Assembly: GCA_948567375.1 (NCBI GenBank)
Contig: OX419759.1
Location: 24,157,493-24,221,492 of the forward strand
Origin: Lunularia cruciata
Lineage: Eukaryota > Streptophyta > Marchantiopsida > Lunulariales > Lunulariaceae
Length of the DNA: 64,000 bases
Reading direction: 5' to 3'
Translations under genes and position numbers: made by a program
Notes under the pieces: generated by a model
The model's database searches: none
Seen by the model: the letters and a program-made list of their open reading frames with translations, nothing else
Told to the model about the DNA's origin: nothing
Part shown: positions 45,900 to 57,750 of the stretch, piece by piece
How the letters are laid out: each line of letters opens with the position of its first letter
How positions within the stretch are numbered: position 1 is the first letter of the stretch

Positions 45900-46530
45900 T
45901 TTAGGTCATATACTATTGTTTATCTATTTGAATATGTTATACATATAGGTTAATTTATGTTATCTATAATTAATATTTGGAGTCTCATGCAATGGAAGAT
46001 CATTTATGGGTTTATCTCTACACTCTACACTCTTCCTCCATGAGAGGATTATAACATCATTAATAACTAACCTTAATATATCTCTACAAACAATAAATTT
46101 AGATTCAACAAGTGATTTTATGAAGATCTTTATTGCCATTTTTTTTGCACAATATTCCAATTTGACCTCTGCTTACTCTAAATATCACTTGATAAAATAA
46201 TATTGAATGGCATAGCGTTTGGTCTGGCTATGATATGGAAGCTTTTTTTACAATTACAATCCATGATTGATTGGTTTAGTGTATGAAAATTGCACCTAAT
46301 TATTTGATCTTATAATCTTGATGTTCTTTTCATAACCATATGGTCTCTTTTGCAAAAACAAAGATAGTTGCAAACTCTGTTTTTATTGAAGAAAGAAAAA
46401 TAATAAATTATTTCTTATCCAATCAAATCATTATAGTCCTACCCATTGGAATACTTTGCTTCTATTGAAGAAAGTGAAATAGTAGATTATGTCTTACTTG
46501 ACTAAGTCACTATAGTTCCACCTATTATGA
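45900..46530 (-). pseudogene. Ty1/copia RNase H C-terminus remnant
   Basis: On the minus strand Ser-Ser-Ile-Glu-Ala-Lys-Tyr (near 46470-46445) corresponds to the Ser-Thr-Glu-Ala-Glu-Tyr motif of copia RNase H. Near 46165-46060 the frame reads Glu-Tyr-Cys-Ala-Lys-Lys, Ile-Phe-Ile-Lys-Ser-Leu and Lys-Phe-Ile-Val-Cys-Arg, matching the end of copia Pol that normally contains Ala-Asp-Ile-x-Thr-Lys. A loose 75-bp duplication around TTGAAGAAAG lies at 46385-46515. Multiple stops. Confidence 0.5.
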
Positions 46531-49406
46531 AACGGAGCCATCAATTGAACAACATGTTTCTTTACAACTCCTACATCAAAATAATCTACAAGTTACAAAT
46601 TTACATATTTTATGCTATACTACAACATTAAGTTCTTTGTCCCTTAAAAATAAAAAAATATTTATTTCACTCTCTATCAATGCAAAAAACACTGATGCAC
46701 CATGTATTTAGCAAAATATTAACAAGCAAATGAAATATCATACCTTCTATCATATGCTAGATACAATAAAGAATCCATAGCCTTTTGATAAAGTTTTATT
46801 CTATTTATATCAAGTGTGTGTACATTCCTTAAGATGACACTTTTCAATTAGTGTTACAATTATCTTTACAATCTTTGTCCTAAACTCTTGTTGCTTTTGA
46901 GAAGTGTACTTGCACTCGTTGAGTAATATTGTATTGGTTTCCTTATTTTAGAGGAAGTTGATGCCAAGGAAGTTGTTAAAATCACCAAGATCGTTCTTTT
47001 GGTAGCATTATTTTGTCTCCTCCTTGCGTTGTCAAGGAGATTGGATGGACTTGAGAGAACACCGAGCACCTGGCTGCTTGCACTTAGGTTGCACTATTTG
47101 TCAATGAATTTGAAGATTCTCTACAATTTGCTACAGGCTCTACTCTTTCATCTAATTGCAGTTTCCTTCTTTTTATGGAGCAGCTTGCCCACAGTTGCTC
47201 CTATTGGTAGACTCTTCATAGGGCTATTTGTGCTGAGTCTCTTAGGTTAATGTTGGACCTCATGTACCGCTAAGGTCTGTTCATGTTCTATTAAATTTTT
47301 AGGTTTGAGATTTTTGGATCTGGTGGGGTTTGTTTGGCAGGTCTCAAGCTACAACAAGACTCATTTCAGAGCAAACAGATCAGCAACTTGATCTGTCTAC
47401 ACGTATTGGACCGGAAGCTCTCAGAATGGAGTCATTCTTCCTTACACTCTTCATAATACACAATAATACATTCATTCACGAGAGCCACACAATTTGTAAC
47501 ATGCCCTTGTCTTGCTATTTATAGGTCCATTTCTAAAGGGAAAGCCACCAATTCCATGTTACACATTGATTTATCCTAAGTTCCTACAACTATCAAATAA
47601 GCACAGGAAAAGAACAATTACGGTCAACTTCAATCTTGGGTTTCCAACATGTTCTCTATCACTTTCATGTCATGTTTAGGTCAATTCAGCTGCAAACCTT
47701 TCTCCCTTCATTTATCATTGTCTAGGCAAACTCAGCTACAAGACTTCCTCTCATACTCTATCACATCAAGATCTAGGTCCTGTCACAAGCAAGCTCAGTT
47801 CTCTTGAAGCCTTCTCTCCCTCTTCTGCCTTGTCATAGCCAAGATCTAAGCTCTATTATAGTCAAGACTTCAGCTCCTATCACAATCATGACCAAATCAA
47901 CTTTGAGGATTCTTCTCTTCCTCTTACCTCTCTATCCAAGTAATTTCAACTACAAAGTGCATTCTTTTCCTCTATTGCTCTCCGCCTAGACACTTTGAAC
48001 TCTCTATTGTCTTGCTTTCTCCCAAGCACTTTTCTTTCCTCTTCGAGAGTTCTCCTAGCCAAAACTCTTTCTCCAAAACCCCTTGCTCAGGTCAAAAACC
48101 TCTCCCTTTGATATTTTTCCTCTTCTGTCCTTGCTCACCTTCAAAGTCTTGCACAACCAGCCTTCTCTTGTAATTTCCTTCTGTCTTGTCTCAACCAACT
48201 CATATCATAACCTTCTCTTCTCTTCTCTGCCCTAGCTCAACCAAAGACACCCCTCTAAAAGCATTTTCCTCTCCTTCTCTCTTTCACAGCCCAAGACTCT
48301 CTCAAAGCATTTTTATTCCCTTCTTTGCCCTAACATTCCATGTTCCTGCACATCCAGACTTCCCTCTCCCACGGTTTTGCACAAAGCAATTCAAAAATTC
48401 TCTTCTCTTGCACACCAACAAGTTCTTCCTTGCAAAAATTCTACTATAGCGCTCTCTCTCCAAATTTTCCTTGTGAAAATTCCACTCTTGCAGCCCTTCA
48501 CAATCACCCTTCCCTCTTTCTTGCAAAAATTGCCTTCCTGCAACCACTTTCTAAACCTTTCACTCTTTCTTGTGAAAATTGTCTTCTTGTAGCCCTCACC
48601 AAACCCTTCACTCTTTCTTGCAAAAATTGCCTTCTCGTAGCCACTTTCCAAACCCTCTACATGCCTTCTTCTCCAAACATAAACATCACTCTCTTTTGGG
48701 AAAGCTCAGCTGTCCTGACCTATTCTCCTTTTCACCCTATTACAATCCAAGCCTTTAATAGATTTCTCCCCTCCTCTCCTATTTCCTTTTCTCTTTGAAT
48801 GCCCTTCTTCTCTTGTCCAGTCCTGCCATAAGCTCCCTTTTTCTGGAAAAAAAACTCCCTATCCCTCTCTCAAACCTTTTTCTCTTCTCTTGTCCCAATG
48901 CTTAAATGAAAAATACTCCTAAGGCCCGAGCAACATAAACAAAGTCATGAGCTCGTGTAACATAAATTTAAGCCCTGAGTTGGTGTAACCCAAAGGAACT
49001 CTTGAGCTCATACGTCATTTCAAAACCCTTTGAGCTTATGAAATGTGAAAGAACTTATGAGCTTACCCAACTCTAAAAACTTCCCCGAGCTTATGGCAAC
49101 ACAAAACAACTTCCTACTTTACAATGGGATAAAAAAATACTCCCAAGACACGATAACATGAAATAACTCCCAAGATACAATATTATTAGAAAAATGCCGA
49201 AGTCATTGTAACGTAAGAAAAACAAAACTCTCATACAAAATGGCACCAATGGTTTGCATGGATTAGTTTCCCAATGACATCCACCCCCACCAATCTTGTG
49301 TAGCCTCCGGTCTGCACCAACCAAGCTCTAGGTGATCAATTTCAACCTTCTTCAACAACAACATCTGGTACCTTCCCCAAGTGGCTTCCCCGGTTATCTC
49401 CTTCTC
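46531..49406 (-). other. Non-coding tail, CT-rich on the plus strand; probable 3' part of a minus-strand gypsy element
   Basis: From about 47650 to 49090 the plus strand is pyrimidine-rich (CTTCTCTTGTCC, TTGCAAAAATT). In reverse it resembles the GA-rich spacers at 35.5-38 and 53.4-56.1 kb (phrases such as GAGCTCAAG and CGGGCCTTAGGAG). It lies directly downstream of the integrase end at 49407-49538. A hydrophobic plus frame at 46999-47250 has no support. I cannot define an LTR here; TGTAACATGCCC near 47497 and the TATTTATAGG nearby are candidates. Confidence 0.35.
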
Positions 49407-49538
49407 TAGTTCCTTCTTGTCATTTGGAAAAGTTTTATGCTTTTTCCCTCATATGGCAGTCGATGCGCCACACCATCTAGCTCCCGCACGTTGTAGGTTG
49501 CATTCTCATGAACTTTGGTAACTACAAATGGTCCATTC
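49407..49538 (-). pseudogene. Integrase C-terminus of the minus-strand host gypsy element (continued from 63215)
   Basis: The minus frame reads Gly-Pro-Phe-Val-Val, Val-His-Glu-Asn-Ala-Thr-Tyr and Arg-Glu-Leu-Asp-Gly and ends at TAG 49409-49407. The Gly-Pro-Phe/Tyr block directly follows Arg-Arg-Trp in integrases of this group, and that Arg-Arg-Trp lies at 63219-63230. The 13.7-kb element between them therefore split this gene. Confidence 0.75.
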
Positions 49539-49988
49539 TGTCATGCCATTTGTAATGTCGCATCTAGATTGCTTGGACACTTGAGTTCAAGTGATAGTAC
49601 TTAGAGTTATTTCAGTAGTTTCTCAGAGACTACTTTCCAACGGTCAGATTTTGTGTTTGGGGTACTGAATTCACGATGGGGCCCAGTGTCACTTTGCACC
49701 ATTTTCATCGTTGAGTGTGCCATCAGCGGGACCGTTAGGGTTTCAGACCTAGCTCAAGTCCAGGAGTATACTTTTGAAGTGCAGCTCCAAAGAGCTCACT
49801 TCTTTGATGTTGAGCCTTTGAGTTCCTACCTATGGTAGACAGAGGCCGGCGAGCGTCACCTAGATTCACTTAGCTAGCATGGGTGTGGCTTGATTGTAAT
49901 CAGTGCCTAGTTGTTGGCAGTTTATAGAGTGACAAATCAAGTAGTGATCTAAGTTGAGTTGAGTAGAGTTACATAAACAATCTGATTA
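49539..49988 (+). repeat. 5' LTR of the methyltransferase-bearing element (3' end missing)
   Basis: Aligns with 62641-63107 from TGTCAYRCCATTTGTARTGTCGC through CTGATTA. The last 105 bp of the 3' LTR have no counterpart here, so this LTR is probably truncated, with the primer-binding site lost in the same deletion. Confidence 0.85.
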
Positions 49989-50475
49989 CTTCATAGAAGT
50001 GAAATTAAGGGGAAATTGGATGCAAGAAATTTGAGTGTTGGTGGTATCTCCAAGCTCGGTGGATCGTTGGTAGCTTGATTGAAGTTCCATTTTTCCTTGA
50101 TGTACAGAAGCTTGTTGCTTGATGGAGATTTGGTAGTAAGGCAGACGGTGTGCGGAAGCGCTAGCCAATTTTTGATCACAAAAGGAGCAAATTTTGAGCA
50201 ATGGTTGTGATTTTGAGCTCACAACAAATTGGTCTTGGCTCACCTCCTGAAAAAGCTCAGGAGGTGAAAGCAAGATCAATTTGTTGTGAGTTGAGCTCAG
50301 AAAGTAAAATTGAAGGTGGAGTTGGGAAGCTATCCTTGTGAATTTGTGATTTGGAGAAACTTGTGTTTTCAATTTGGCTCGAGTGAAGAGTTAGTAGGGG
50401 ATTTGGCAGTAAGCCAACTTTAGGGTTTATGTCAGATTTTACGTCAGATTTTGGCTAGATTTTATGTTAGATTTT

Positions 50476-50550
50476 GGCCAGATTTGGAGGAGTTTTGCTG
50501 TTTGGCCAGATTTGGAGGAGTTTTGTTGTTTGGCCAGATTTGGAGGAGTT
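50476..50550 (+). repeat. 28-bp tandem repeat, nearly three copies
   Basis: The unit GGCCAGATTTGGAGGAGTTT(TGCTGTTT) starts at 50476, 50504 and 50532. Confidence 0.93.
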
Positions 50551-50781
50551 TCACAAGTTTGGAGGAGTTTCGCCAAATTTTGGAGTAGATTTGAAGTGGC
50601 AAGAAGAAAGGCCTCATTTGGGCATTTAGAGACTTGAGGCATAGGGTTGTGGGCTATGAGAGGCTACAAAGGCCTAGAAGGGCTAGCAAGCCAGCTTCAT
50701 GGCGTGATGCTAGCTAGTTTAGAGTAGATCTTGGTCATTGGTTGGAAAAATCTACCCATCTTGCTAGATTATGCGCAACAA

Positions 50782-50835
50782 GGTTTGATCCTTAGATCTC
50801 TTGTTCCTAGATTGGTGCCCTAGCCAACTGGTCTA
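50782..50835 (-). other. tRNA-like A and B boxes
   Basis: The minus strand has TAGACCAGTTGG (plus 50824-50835) and, about 31 nt later, AGGATCAAACC (plus 50782-50792), resembling polymerase III A and B boxes at tRNA spacing. The stems are poor, so it is probably a tRNA-derived insertion, not a working tRNA gene. Confidence 0.3.
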
Positions 50836-51397
50836 CCCTCACTTGTTGTCCTAATGATTGTGCCACTGTTATCTATACACTTGTAGCTTTGGCTAGGAGA
50901 GGCAATTTGATCCCATTCTTGGTGATCTTGGTAGCTTAGGATATAAACTTCTCTTATGTCAAATGCCAAATGGTGGCAGAGTCAGTCCTATGTTGTTTTA
51001 TGAGATGGAGGGTTTTTGTTTAGATTTCTTGTGATTGGACCCACTCCATTTTCTATTTCCTATTTGTGCACCATGTTTGTGTGAGTTGCCCTACCTTTTG
51101 AGCGTTGGTGCTCTGATGTGCTCTCGATAGTGAGGTTGGAGTGATGACCAGTCAGACTATCTTTGTTTCTTTCTATGAGGCAAGAAGTGATGACCTACAG
51201 ACCGTGAGAGTGCGTGTTGTGATGGCAGGTTACAGGTTGCCCTTTCCCCTAGTGGAGTTATATCAGTTAGAGTTACATTAATGGGTGGTGCTTAATTGGT
51301 ATCGGTACTTGGTGGGGTACTTGCGGCTATGACTTGCGGTTGCAATTTGTGGTTTTGGTTTGTTGTTGTAGTTTGCAATTGCAGTTACTTTGTCACG

Positions 51398-53417
51398 ATG
51401 GAGTTCTTTGGGGATTCTAGAGGAGATAGCCCTATAGTATGCAGTGGGTTTACTCTGAGTGGTACTCAATATCAGCTTATATCTCAGGTCCCTCTGAGGG
51501 AGGAGATTGACTCTGAGTTGGAGTTTGACACATGAGTTGATTCAGTTGAGAGTGCATTTGGTGTGTCCGCACCGTTGTTGTGGGACATGGACGAGATTTA
51601 TGGGGCCTCCAAAGGCCCTAGGCATTACTCTGGTATAGTGGGTACCATTGAGTTGGATGACTTCATCTAGGAGTTTGATAGTTGGTGTGATCTATAGCAG
51701 ATGTAGAACCTAACTTTGTTTACACCCTTCATGGCATGGAAGGGGTTGTTTTAGCATCTAGAGGTTTGTCGATGGATGACTACCATGAGTTCAAGAGAGC
51801 TCATTTGGAGGAGATCGAGTTATGGAGACAGTATTGGTCTTCAAACTATGTCTTTATCACTTCAAGTTTGGTGGCCAAGAGTAGATTGGATGTACCTATG
51901 AGTTCTAGCTTGAGTAGTGTTAGTGGAGCTAGTGGAGGTGCACTAGCTGGAGATAGTGCTACTATGAGTGGAGGTACCATTGTAGGAGGTGGTGTGGTAC
52001 TAGGGGTTAACCCCATGGTGGAGTTCTTCCAATGTTTGAGGTAGAACTACCAGGGAGTGTAGACTGACAAGCTGAGGAGCTTGCAAGAGTTCTAGTGGAA
52101 GGTTGGAGAGAGAGCTTACACAAGGAATGCACTCACATGAGGCAATTGATCAGTTTCACTCAAGGAGTTATTGAGGCCCAGATAGTCCAATTTTGGTATG
52201 GGATACTGGACAGGGAGTTGCAATTTAGAGTTTGTGATGCTATGTTGTTATAGGCTACTTCGCCTACTTTGGCAGTGGTCTTTGGTTTGGTTGAGCATAT
52301 TGAGCTCAACATGGTGGAGGAGAGAGAAGTGACATATGGATTTGGTAGGGAGACCTCATCCAAGGCTGTGACTTCGTCTAGAGTGTAGCAGAGTGCACCA
52401 TGCCCAATTGGTTTTTGAGGATAGGGTGGACAGCCTAGATCTTATGGAGCGAGTGGAGGGGCTAGTGGAGTTAGACCCTTACCTTCATTTTTGGGTCAAC
52501 AGCAACCAATGAGTGGTGGTGTTGCTTGTTGGACTTGTGGTAGACCTCACCATTGGAGAGAGTGTACTCAAGGCAGTGGACTTGATACCTTGGGTGCATC
52601 ATAGCCAACATAGAGGCAGTGTGAGCATTGCCATAGATTTGGTCACACTAGTGACCGTTGTTTTTACCTACACCCAGAGTTACGGAGTGGTAGGGCTGTT
52701 ATGGCAGGTAGTAGAGGAGCTCCAGTTCATGGAGGACAAGGTGGTAGAGGTGGTGGTAGAGGATCTACACCTAGTAGGGGTGCAATACTTGCCCTTACTT
52801 TTGATATAGCTATGGCTACTTGGATTGAGCAGTTGGAGCAGAGATTGGCTAGTATGGCCATTGCTCAAAAGAGATCAAATTTGGGTGCTCAGGCTCCCAC
52901 CTCATATGCTGGTGACAGAGATGCTTTGGACTTCATGTGGGGAGCAGCACAAGTGGATGCATCTACAGCAGTGACTAGGAGTGCAATACGTGCTCCAGAG
53001 CCTAGAGGAGCATCAGTGGAGTTGGACCCACAAAGAGAAGAGGTTGGGAGAAAGGTCAGACTTCCCCAGTCTTTCATGCTATCAGAGGCATTGCAAACAA
53101 CATCCATGGTTCCTAGACGTCCCAATGCAGGTGTGGTAGGTGGTGATGGAGCACATGATGGACTACCTGCTAGTCAGCCACTTGCTATCATACAAATTGA
53201 GTCTAGCATGATGTTGGGGGCGGCTCAGCTGATTATGCGACGTCCTTTGTTTTTGGCCAATGACATGTTTACATTGGGAGTTGACCCAGCCCCAAGTTCC
53301 GGTTGGTTGCCACATTGTGTGAGAGTAGGGATGATGCGCTGTCGTAGGAAAAATAATCTACATGAACCATTGGTGCATTTGGTGGGTGGGAGTTTTGTTG
53401 ACTTTACGTTACAATGA
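51398..53417 (+). pseudogene. gag of the methyltransferase-bearing element
   Basis: ATG 51398 opens a frame (Met-Glu-Phe-Phe-Gly-Asp) stopped at 51533. The same frame resumes with Asp-Asp-Phe-Ile, Phe-Asp-Ser-Trp-Cys-Asp-Leu and Ala-Trp-Lys-Gly-Leu-Phe, typical of a gypsy capsid, with three TAG codons in between. Another frame gives Asp-Tyr-His-Glu-Phe-Lys-Arg-Ala-His and Phe-Trp-Tyr-Gly-Ile-Leu. Two zinc knuckles follow: Cys-Trp-Thr-Cys...His...Cys near 52525-52562 and Cys-Glu-His-Cys-x4-His-x4-Cys near 52623-52665. After them a 238-codon open frame (52701-53417) encodes a Gly/Arg-rich then unclassified tail. Broken by at least six stops and several shifts. Confidence 0.75.
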
Positions 53418-56167
53418 CTTTGGCATTTTGTTATGTTATTGTATCTTGGGGAAACCATTCATGCCATTATAAAGTCGGAAGTTATTGTATGTTGCCATAA
53501 AACTGAGGAAGTTTCAAGGGTTGAGTAAACTCAGAAATCCTTTTGTGTGTCAAGAGCTCAGAGGGTTTGAAAAATGATGCACAAGCTCGGGATTTTGTTT
53601 ATGTTACTGGATTTTGGGTGTATTTCAGTTTAGTGCCATTTGAGCAAAGGCTCTCGAGAGTGTTTCATTTAGTAACTTTGAGCAAAATACTCTCAAGAGT
53701 TTATTTGGAACACTTTGAGCAGAAGAGTTATTTTGGGATTTTCCATGTAGTGAAAAAGTGAAAAAGTGGTCTAAGAAAGTTTTTTGAGTGAATAGAGCCT
53801 GAAGAAAAATGCCTTAAAAGGGTTTTCAAAAGATGTCTAGGTTTGGCTGAGGATAGAAGGACACAAAGGATTTTTGAGTTAGGAAGCTTGGCTGGATAGG
53901 AACTGTAGGAAGAAATTTTTGTAGAAAAGTCTGGCTAAGGATTGAGGATTGAACAAGAAGGAATTTTTGTAGAAAAGTCTAGCTAAGGACTGAGGGCTGA
54001 ACAAGATGGAATTTTTGCAAGGAAGTAGAGTGCAGGAGACGATTACTTGACTTTTAGTCTAATAACTTGAGTTACTGCGGTAATTAGTAACTTTGGTATG
54101 TAACTATTTCACAAGTATATAAACAAGGGGTAAGGAGATACTCATCATCCTTTCATTTGCAACTATCTCTCTCTCTCATGGAGTTCTTTAGTGAGCAATG
54201 TCTTGAGTCTTGGAGTGTTAGCCTTGGAGGAGTATGATGGAGTTGGGGTTCCTTGCCTTCTTAGTCCATGGTGCGCTACCACAATAGCCATCAGAGGTTC
54301 ATCCTAAGTGAGAGACAGGCCGGCTCACAGGATAGAGAGGAGACTATACATGACATAAAACAAAGAGGAGGATTTCTAAAATGTGAGAGAATGCCTGATG
54401 TGGTTGAACAGAGAGGAGACTGTGCAGGACATAGAATAGAGAGGAGGATTTTCAAAATGTGAGAAAATGCCTGATCTGGCTGAACAAGGAAGAGGGTGTG
54501 CAAGACATGAAGGGTAATGCTTCAAGAGAATACCTAGTCTGGCTGATTAGGGAAGAGAACATGAAGGGTAATGCTTCAAAGGAAGGCCTGAAGAGAGAGA
54601 AGAAACTCTAGAGGGATTTGGACAGGAAAAGGAGAGGAATTGTGAAAAAGAGGGAAGGTAGAAGAGAAATCGAGAGAGAGGGTATTGGAGAAGTGGTTGC
54701 AGAGGAGAGTATTTTTGAAGGAGAAGAGACTTGGCTGTGCAAGAGTTTAAGAGTCTGGACAGAGGGAATGTAGAAGAGAAATCAAGAGAGAGGGTATTGG
54801 AGAAGTAGAAGGCAGAGGAGAGTATTTTTGAAGGAAAAAGAGTTTTGGGAGATCTTGTGCTGGATAGAGAACTGGACAAAGAAGGAAGAGATCGGGAAGG
54901 AGTTTCAAGAGATATTGTGCTGGACAGAGCCCTGGACAGCCTTAGACAGAGAAGTGAGAAGGGGAAGGAATTTTTGAGAGATTTTGCACTGGACAGAACT
55001 GAGGATGTAATATCAAAAGTGAGGAAGAGTGCTTCAGGAGAGAATGAGATGAGTTTTGAGAGGATTGACAGAAAGAGTTTTTTTTAGGAGAGTGCTCAAG
55101 AGAATGAGATGAACTTTGATAGGATAGGGTTTTACAAGACAAGAACTGTATTTCAAGGGGAGAATTGTGACTGATCAGGAGACATCCAAGAGAAATTTTG
55201 GAGTTTGTTGTGAAGGTTTGAGAGTGAACCAAGAGAGACAAACAGAGAGGAATTTTTGAGATTTACAGTGAGGACCAGGAGAGCTGGAGACAAAAGAGTT
55301 TTTGAGGTTTAGAGAGGACTGAGCACAAGCAAAGGGGAAAATTCAAAGCTTGTAGTGAAGGCTCGAAGCAAAGCAAGAGAATTAGAGGCAACAGAGCAGT
55401 TCTTGAAGGTTGGGGAATGGCTGATGTTGGGCAGAAGATAGAGAGGACATTTTCTCAAAGGTGATATGAAGGTCTGATGCTGAAGTGACAGGGCAAAGAG
55501 AAGAGAAGGAGAGGCTTAGAATGCTGAGTGGTGAGTGATAGTTTGATAAAAGAGAAGGAGTTGAGAAGATTGTCTACATGTGATTGGGCAAATTTGGATG
55601 CTCAGCTGGAGTGTCTCGGTTGCCCAGGTGATAAATTAGGAATGGTCACTCCATAGGAAAGAGTTGTTTGTCTTGTTTGACTTATAGCTGTATGACTGGT
55701 TGATTAGGATGATTCATGAATGGATAAATGTATTCTGAATTATGGATGTTGTCAAGGGAAGGGCTGCATTTTGGAGCTCTTGGTCTAGTCTATATGATTG
55801 AACAATTCAGTGATTGATACAGCCGGGTTGATCACCATTAGTTGCTTGTGGCTATTTCACAAGTCTCACTAGAGCCGTCTTAGGAATCTGTTCGAGCCAA
55901 GAGCCAAACCCTTAAACCCAAACATAAAAGAGAACTTGAGGCAATACTTTATAGGAGTAGAGCTACAAGGCCAAACACAGTCAAACACAATTGAACGCTA
56001 TAGATCAACTTTAGGCTACAAGATCCAACATACAAACCCTGGGGGGAAAACCTACCCTGGGAACAATTAGAAAAACCTGACCTATTGGAATGAGCCTGCC
56101 AACCATACCAAAAAAGGAAGAGAATATCAAACTTTGGGAAGACTCAAGTCATTGACACCAATCGCAA
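53418..56167 (+). other. GA-rich spacer between gag and pol, holding an LTR B fragment
   Basis: About 2.7 kb of purine-rich DNA without conserved frames, like 35480-38046. 53420-53760 contains frames with GAGCTCA/TTGAGCA phrases, and 54600-55600 repeats GGACAGA and AGAGAGG phrases. Its 3' end AACTAAGCAAGAGCAGCTAGGTGCTCGGTGCACTC parallels 38038-38073 of the other unit. It may be a long internal intron or an untranslated spacer. Confidence 0.6.
54043..54329 (+). repeat. Fragment of LTR family B (3' 287 bp)
   Basis: Matches 57120-57405 from TTACTTGACTTT to GGCCGGCTCACA. It lacks the other 400 bp and has no visible target duplication. Either a deletion removed the rest or it was copied in as a fragment. 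Confidence 0.9.
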
Positions 56168-57750
56168 CTAAGCAAGAGCAGCTAGGTGCTCGGTGCACTC
56201 TTGAGGAAAAAACCCCTACAATAGTGGTTCCTACTACTAGAGCAGAGGTGGTTGGTAGTGTAGTTGACTTGGTTGAGGAGCATGGGATCCGTTCAGCGAC
56301 CAGTGGTTTATGGCAGGCAACAACGGCTAGACTGGAAGAGTTGCTAGCTACACTGGCCTTTGAGAGAGCACGGTTCACACCTGGTGTTGTCCTATTGGAT
56401 AACTAGAGGGGGGTTTTCCGTTTGGTAGGACCTTTAGAGAAGGTCTATACACCATAGAGAGTCATGTTAGACTTTAGTGCGGAGCCCCTTATGTTGGGGA
56501 AGGTTGCAGATGTCAGTTTGAAGTTACGGAAGACGGATGTGGAGAGGTGTCCATTTCAGATCTAGACATCTCTAGGTGGTGGTTTGACATAGTACATCAC
56601 ACATTGGGAGCTTGTTGTCCAGGTTCAGCCTGGTCATCTGATTGATAGCTTGGTGGTGAGAGCTCAAGCTATTGCGACAATAGCTGAGTGATATGATGTG
56701 CTAGTTGGCGGAGCTGTAACACCCATTTGTGCATGTGTGTGGTATTGTGATATTTAGCTTGGTATTACAACTACTTGAGAGATATTATTTATATAGAGAT
56801 AAAGGATGGTTCTACATTAGTCATGATTAGCTAAAGTTAGTCATAGCTAAGATAGAGGGGACCTTACTTTAGAGGTAGTGGAAAAGATGAGCACCACTAT
56901 TTTGGATTCTAGTGTGTTGACTTGGTATTATTCCTAGGTGTTTGGCTTTGAGGAAAGAGTTAAGAACTCTTGGGCCCGCAAGCCTTTTTGTTTTGGATTC
57001 TTCTATAGTCCAAGGATAGCCCATGTGAAGGAATCCTTGACTTAGTGGTTGGGTCAAGATAAGATCCCATGTTAGTGGAATATGCCCATGTGAATGGATA
57101 TTCCTTTCTACTTTTTGACTTTACTTGACTTTCAGTCTAGTAACTTGAGTTACTAAGGAAATTAGTAACTTTGGTGCATAACTATTTCACAAGTATATAA
57201 ACAAAGGGTGAGGAGCTACTCATCATCCTTTCATTTGCAACTATCTCTCTCTCATTGAGTTCTCTAGTGAGCAATGTCTTGAGTCTTGGAGTGTTAGCCT
57301 TGGAAGAGTATGATGGAGTTGGGATTCCTTGCCTTCTTAGTCCATGGTGCGCTACCATAATAGCCATCAAAGGTTCATCCTGAGTGAGAGACAGGCCGGC
57401 TCACAGAGCAGTGTTATACCCCATGGGTTTCAATATTGACTATTGGGAGGAGATAACCTCCTATAGACCAGGTTGGCAATCTGGTGAGGAACGGGTATGT
57501 CGCCTACCAGTACGCTTTAGTAGTGGTAGTCTTGGCTCACTAAAGTCCGAGACCATGGCATCATCAATTTTAGCTTTTAGGGATGCAGTTACTTGGCCTG
57601 GTGACTTGTTGGAGGGGAACGCCCATGCAAAGGATACTCTAGAACTAGAGGAGATCACTCGGATTTGGAGTACAAGTGGGATTGTTCCATCCACCTTGGA
57701 TGTTCCATTGTGGAGTTCAAAGGAGGCATTGCAACAACATGCAAATTAGT
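56168..57750 (+). pseudogene. Aspartic protease and following region of the pol gene, split by a solo LTR
   Basis: 56168-56405 opens pol with a Leu/Glu-rich N-terminal stretch. At 56464-56500 the frame reads Leu-Asp-Phe-Ser-Ala-Glu-Pro-Leu-Met-Leu-Gly, aligning with the Asp-Ser/Thr-Gly-Ala active site of gypsy proteases; the catalytic Asp is kept, but Phe-Ser replaces Thr/Ser-Gly. Further on come Cys-Pro-Phe-Gln-Ile and Asp-Val-Leu-Val-Gly-Gly-Ala up to 56714. The solo LTR occupies 56715-57405, and the frame resumes exactly with Val-Leu-Tyr-Pro-Met-Gly-Phe and Tyr-Arg-Pro-Gly-Trp-Gln-Ser-Gly, typical of this protease family's C-terminal part. It runs open to TAG at 57747 and leads in the same frame to the methyltransferase. 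Several TAG/TGA codons interrupt 56406-56700. Confidence 0.7.
56715..57405 (+). repeat. Solo LTR, family B, inside the protease gene
   Basis: 691 bp, TGTAACACCC ... CCGGCTCACA. It is flanked by GAGC on both sides (56711-56714 and 57406-57409), a perfect 4-bp duplication. Dropping the LTR and one GAGC restores the surrounding frame (Gly-Gly-Ala/Val-Leu-Tyr), which dates this insertion after that of the host element. Confidence 0.95.

Larger units (their letters stand above)
49989..51397 (+). other. Leader region between 5' LTR and gag
   Basis: No frame is supported. It contains 28-bp repeats (50476-50550), an inverted pair of CAACAAATTG/GAGCTC phrases near 50213-50300, and a tRNA-like segment at 50782-50835. 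Confidence 0.45.

Noticed and set aside
46999-47250. Hydrophobic frame of 83 codons resembling a membrane protein
   Set aside because: No family resemblance, and it sits in decayed transposon sequence. Hydrophobicity follows from the T-rich composition.
48340-48798. Plus-strand frame of 152 codons with repeated Cys-Lys-Asn-Cys phrases
   Set aside because: It is the pyrimidine-rich reverse of a GA-rich spacer. The repeats come from imperfect DNA duplications, and no domain is present.
53701-56100. Cellular coding genes in the GA-rich spacer
   Set aside because: The frames there are short and compositionally biased, and change between the two spacer copies, so they are not conserved as protein.
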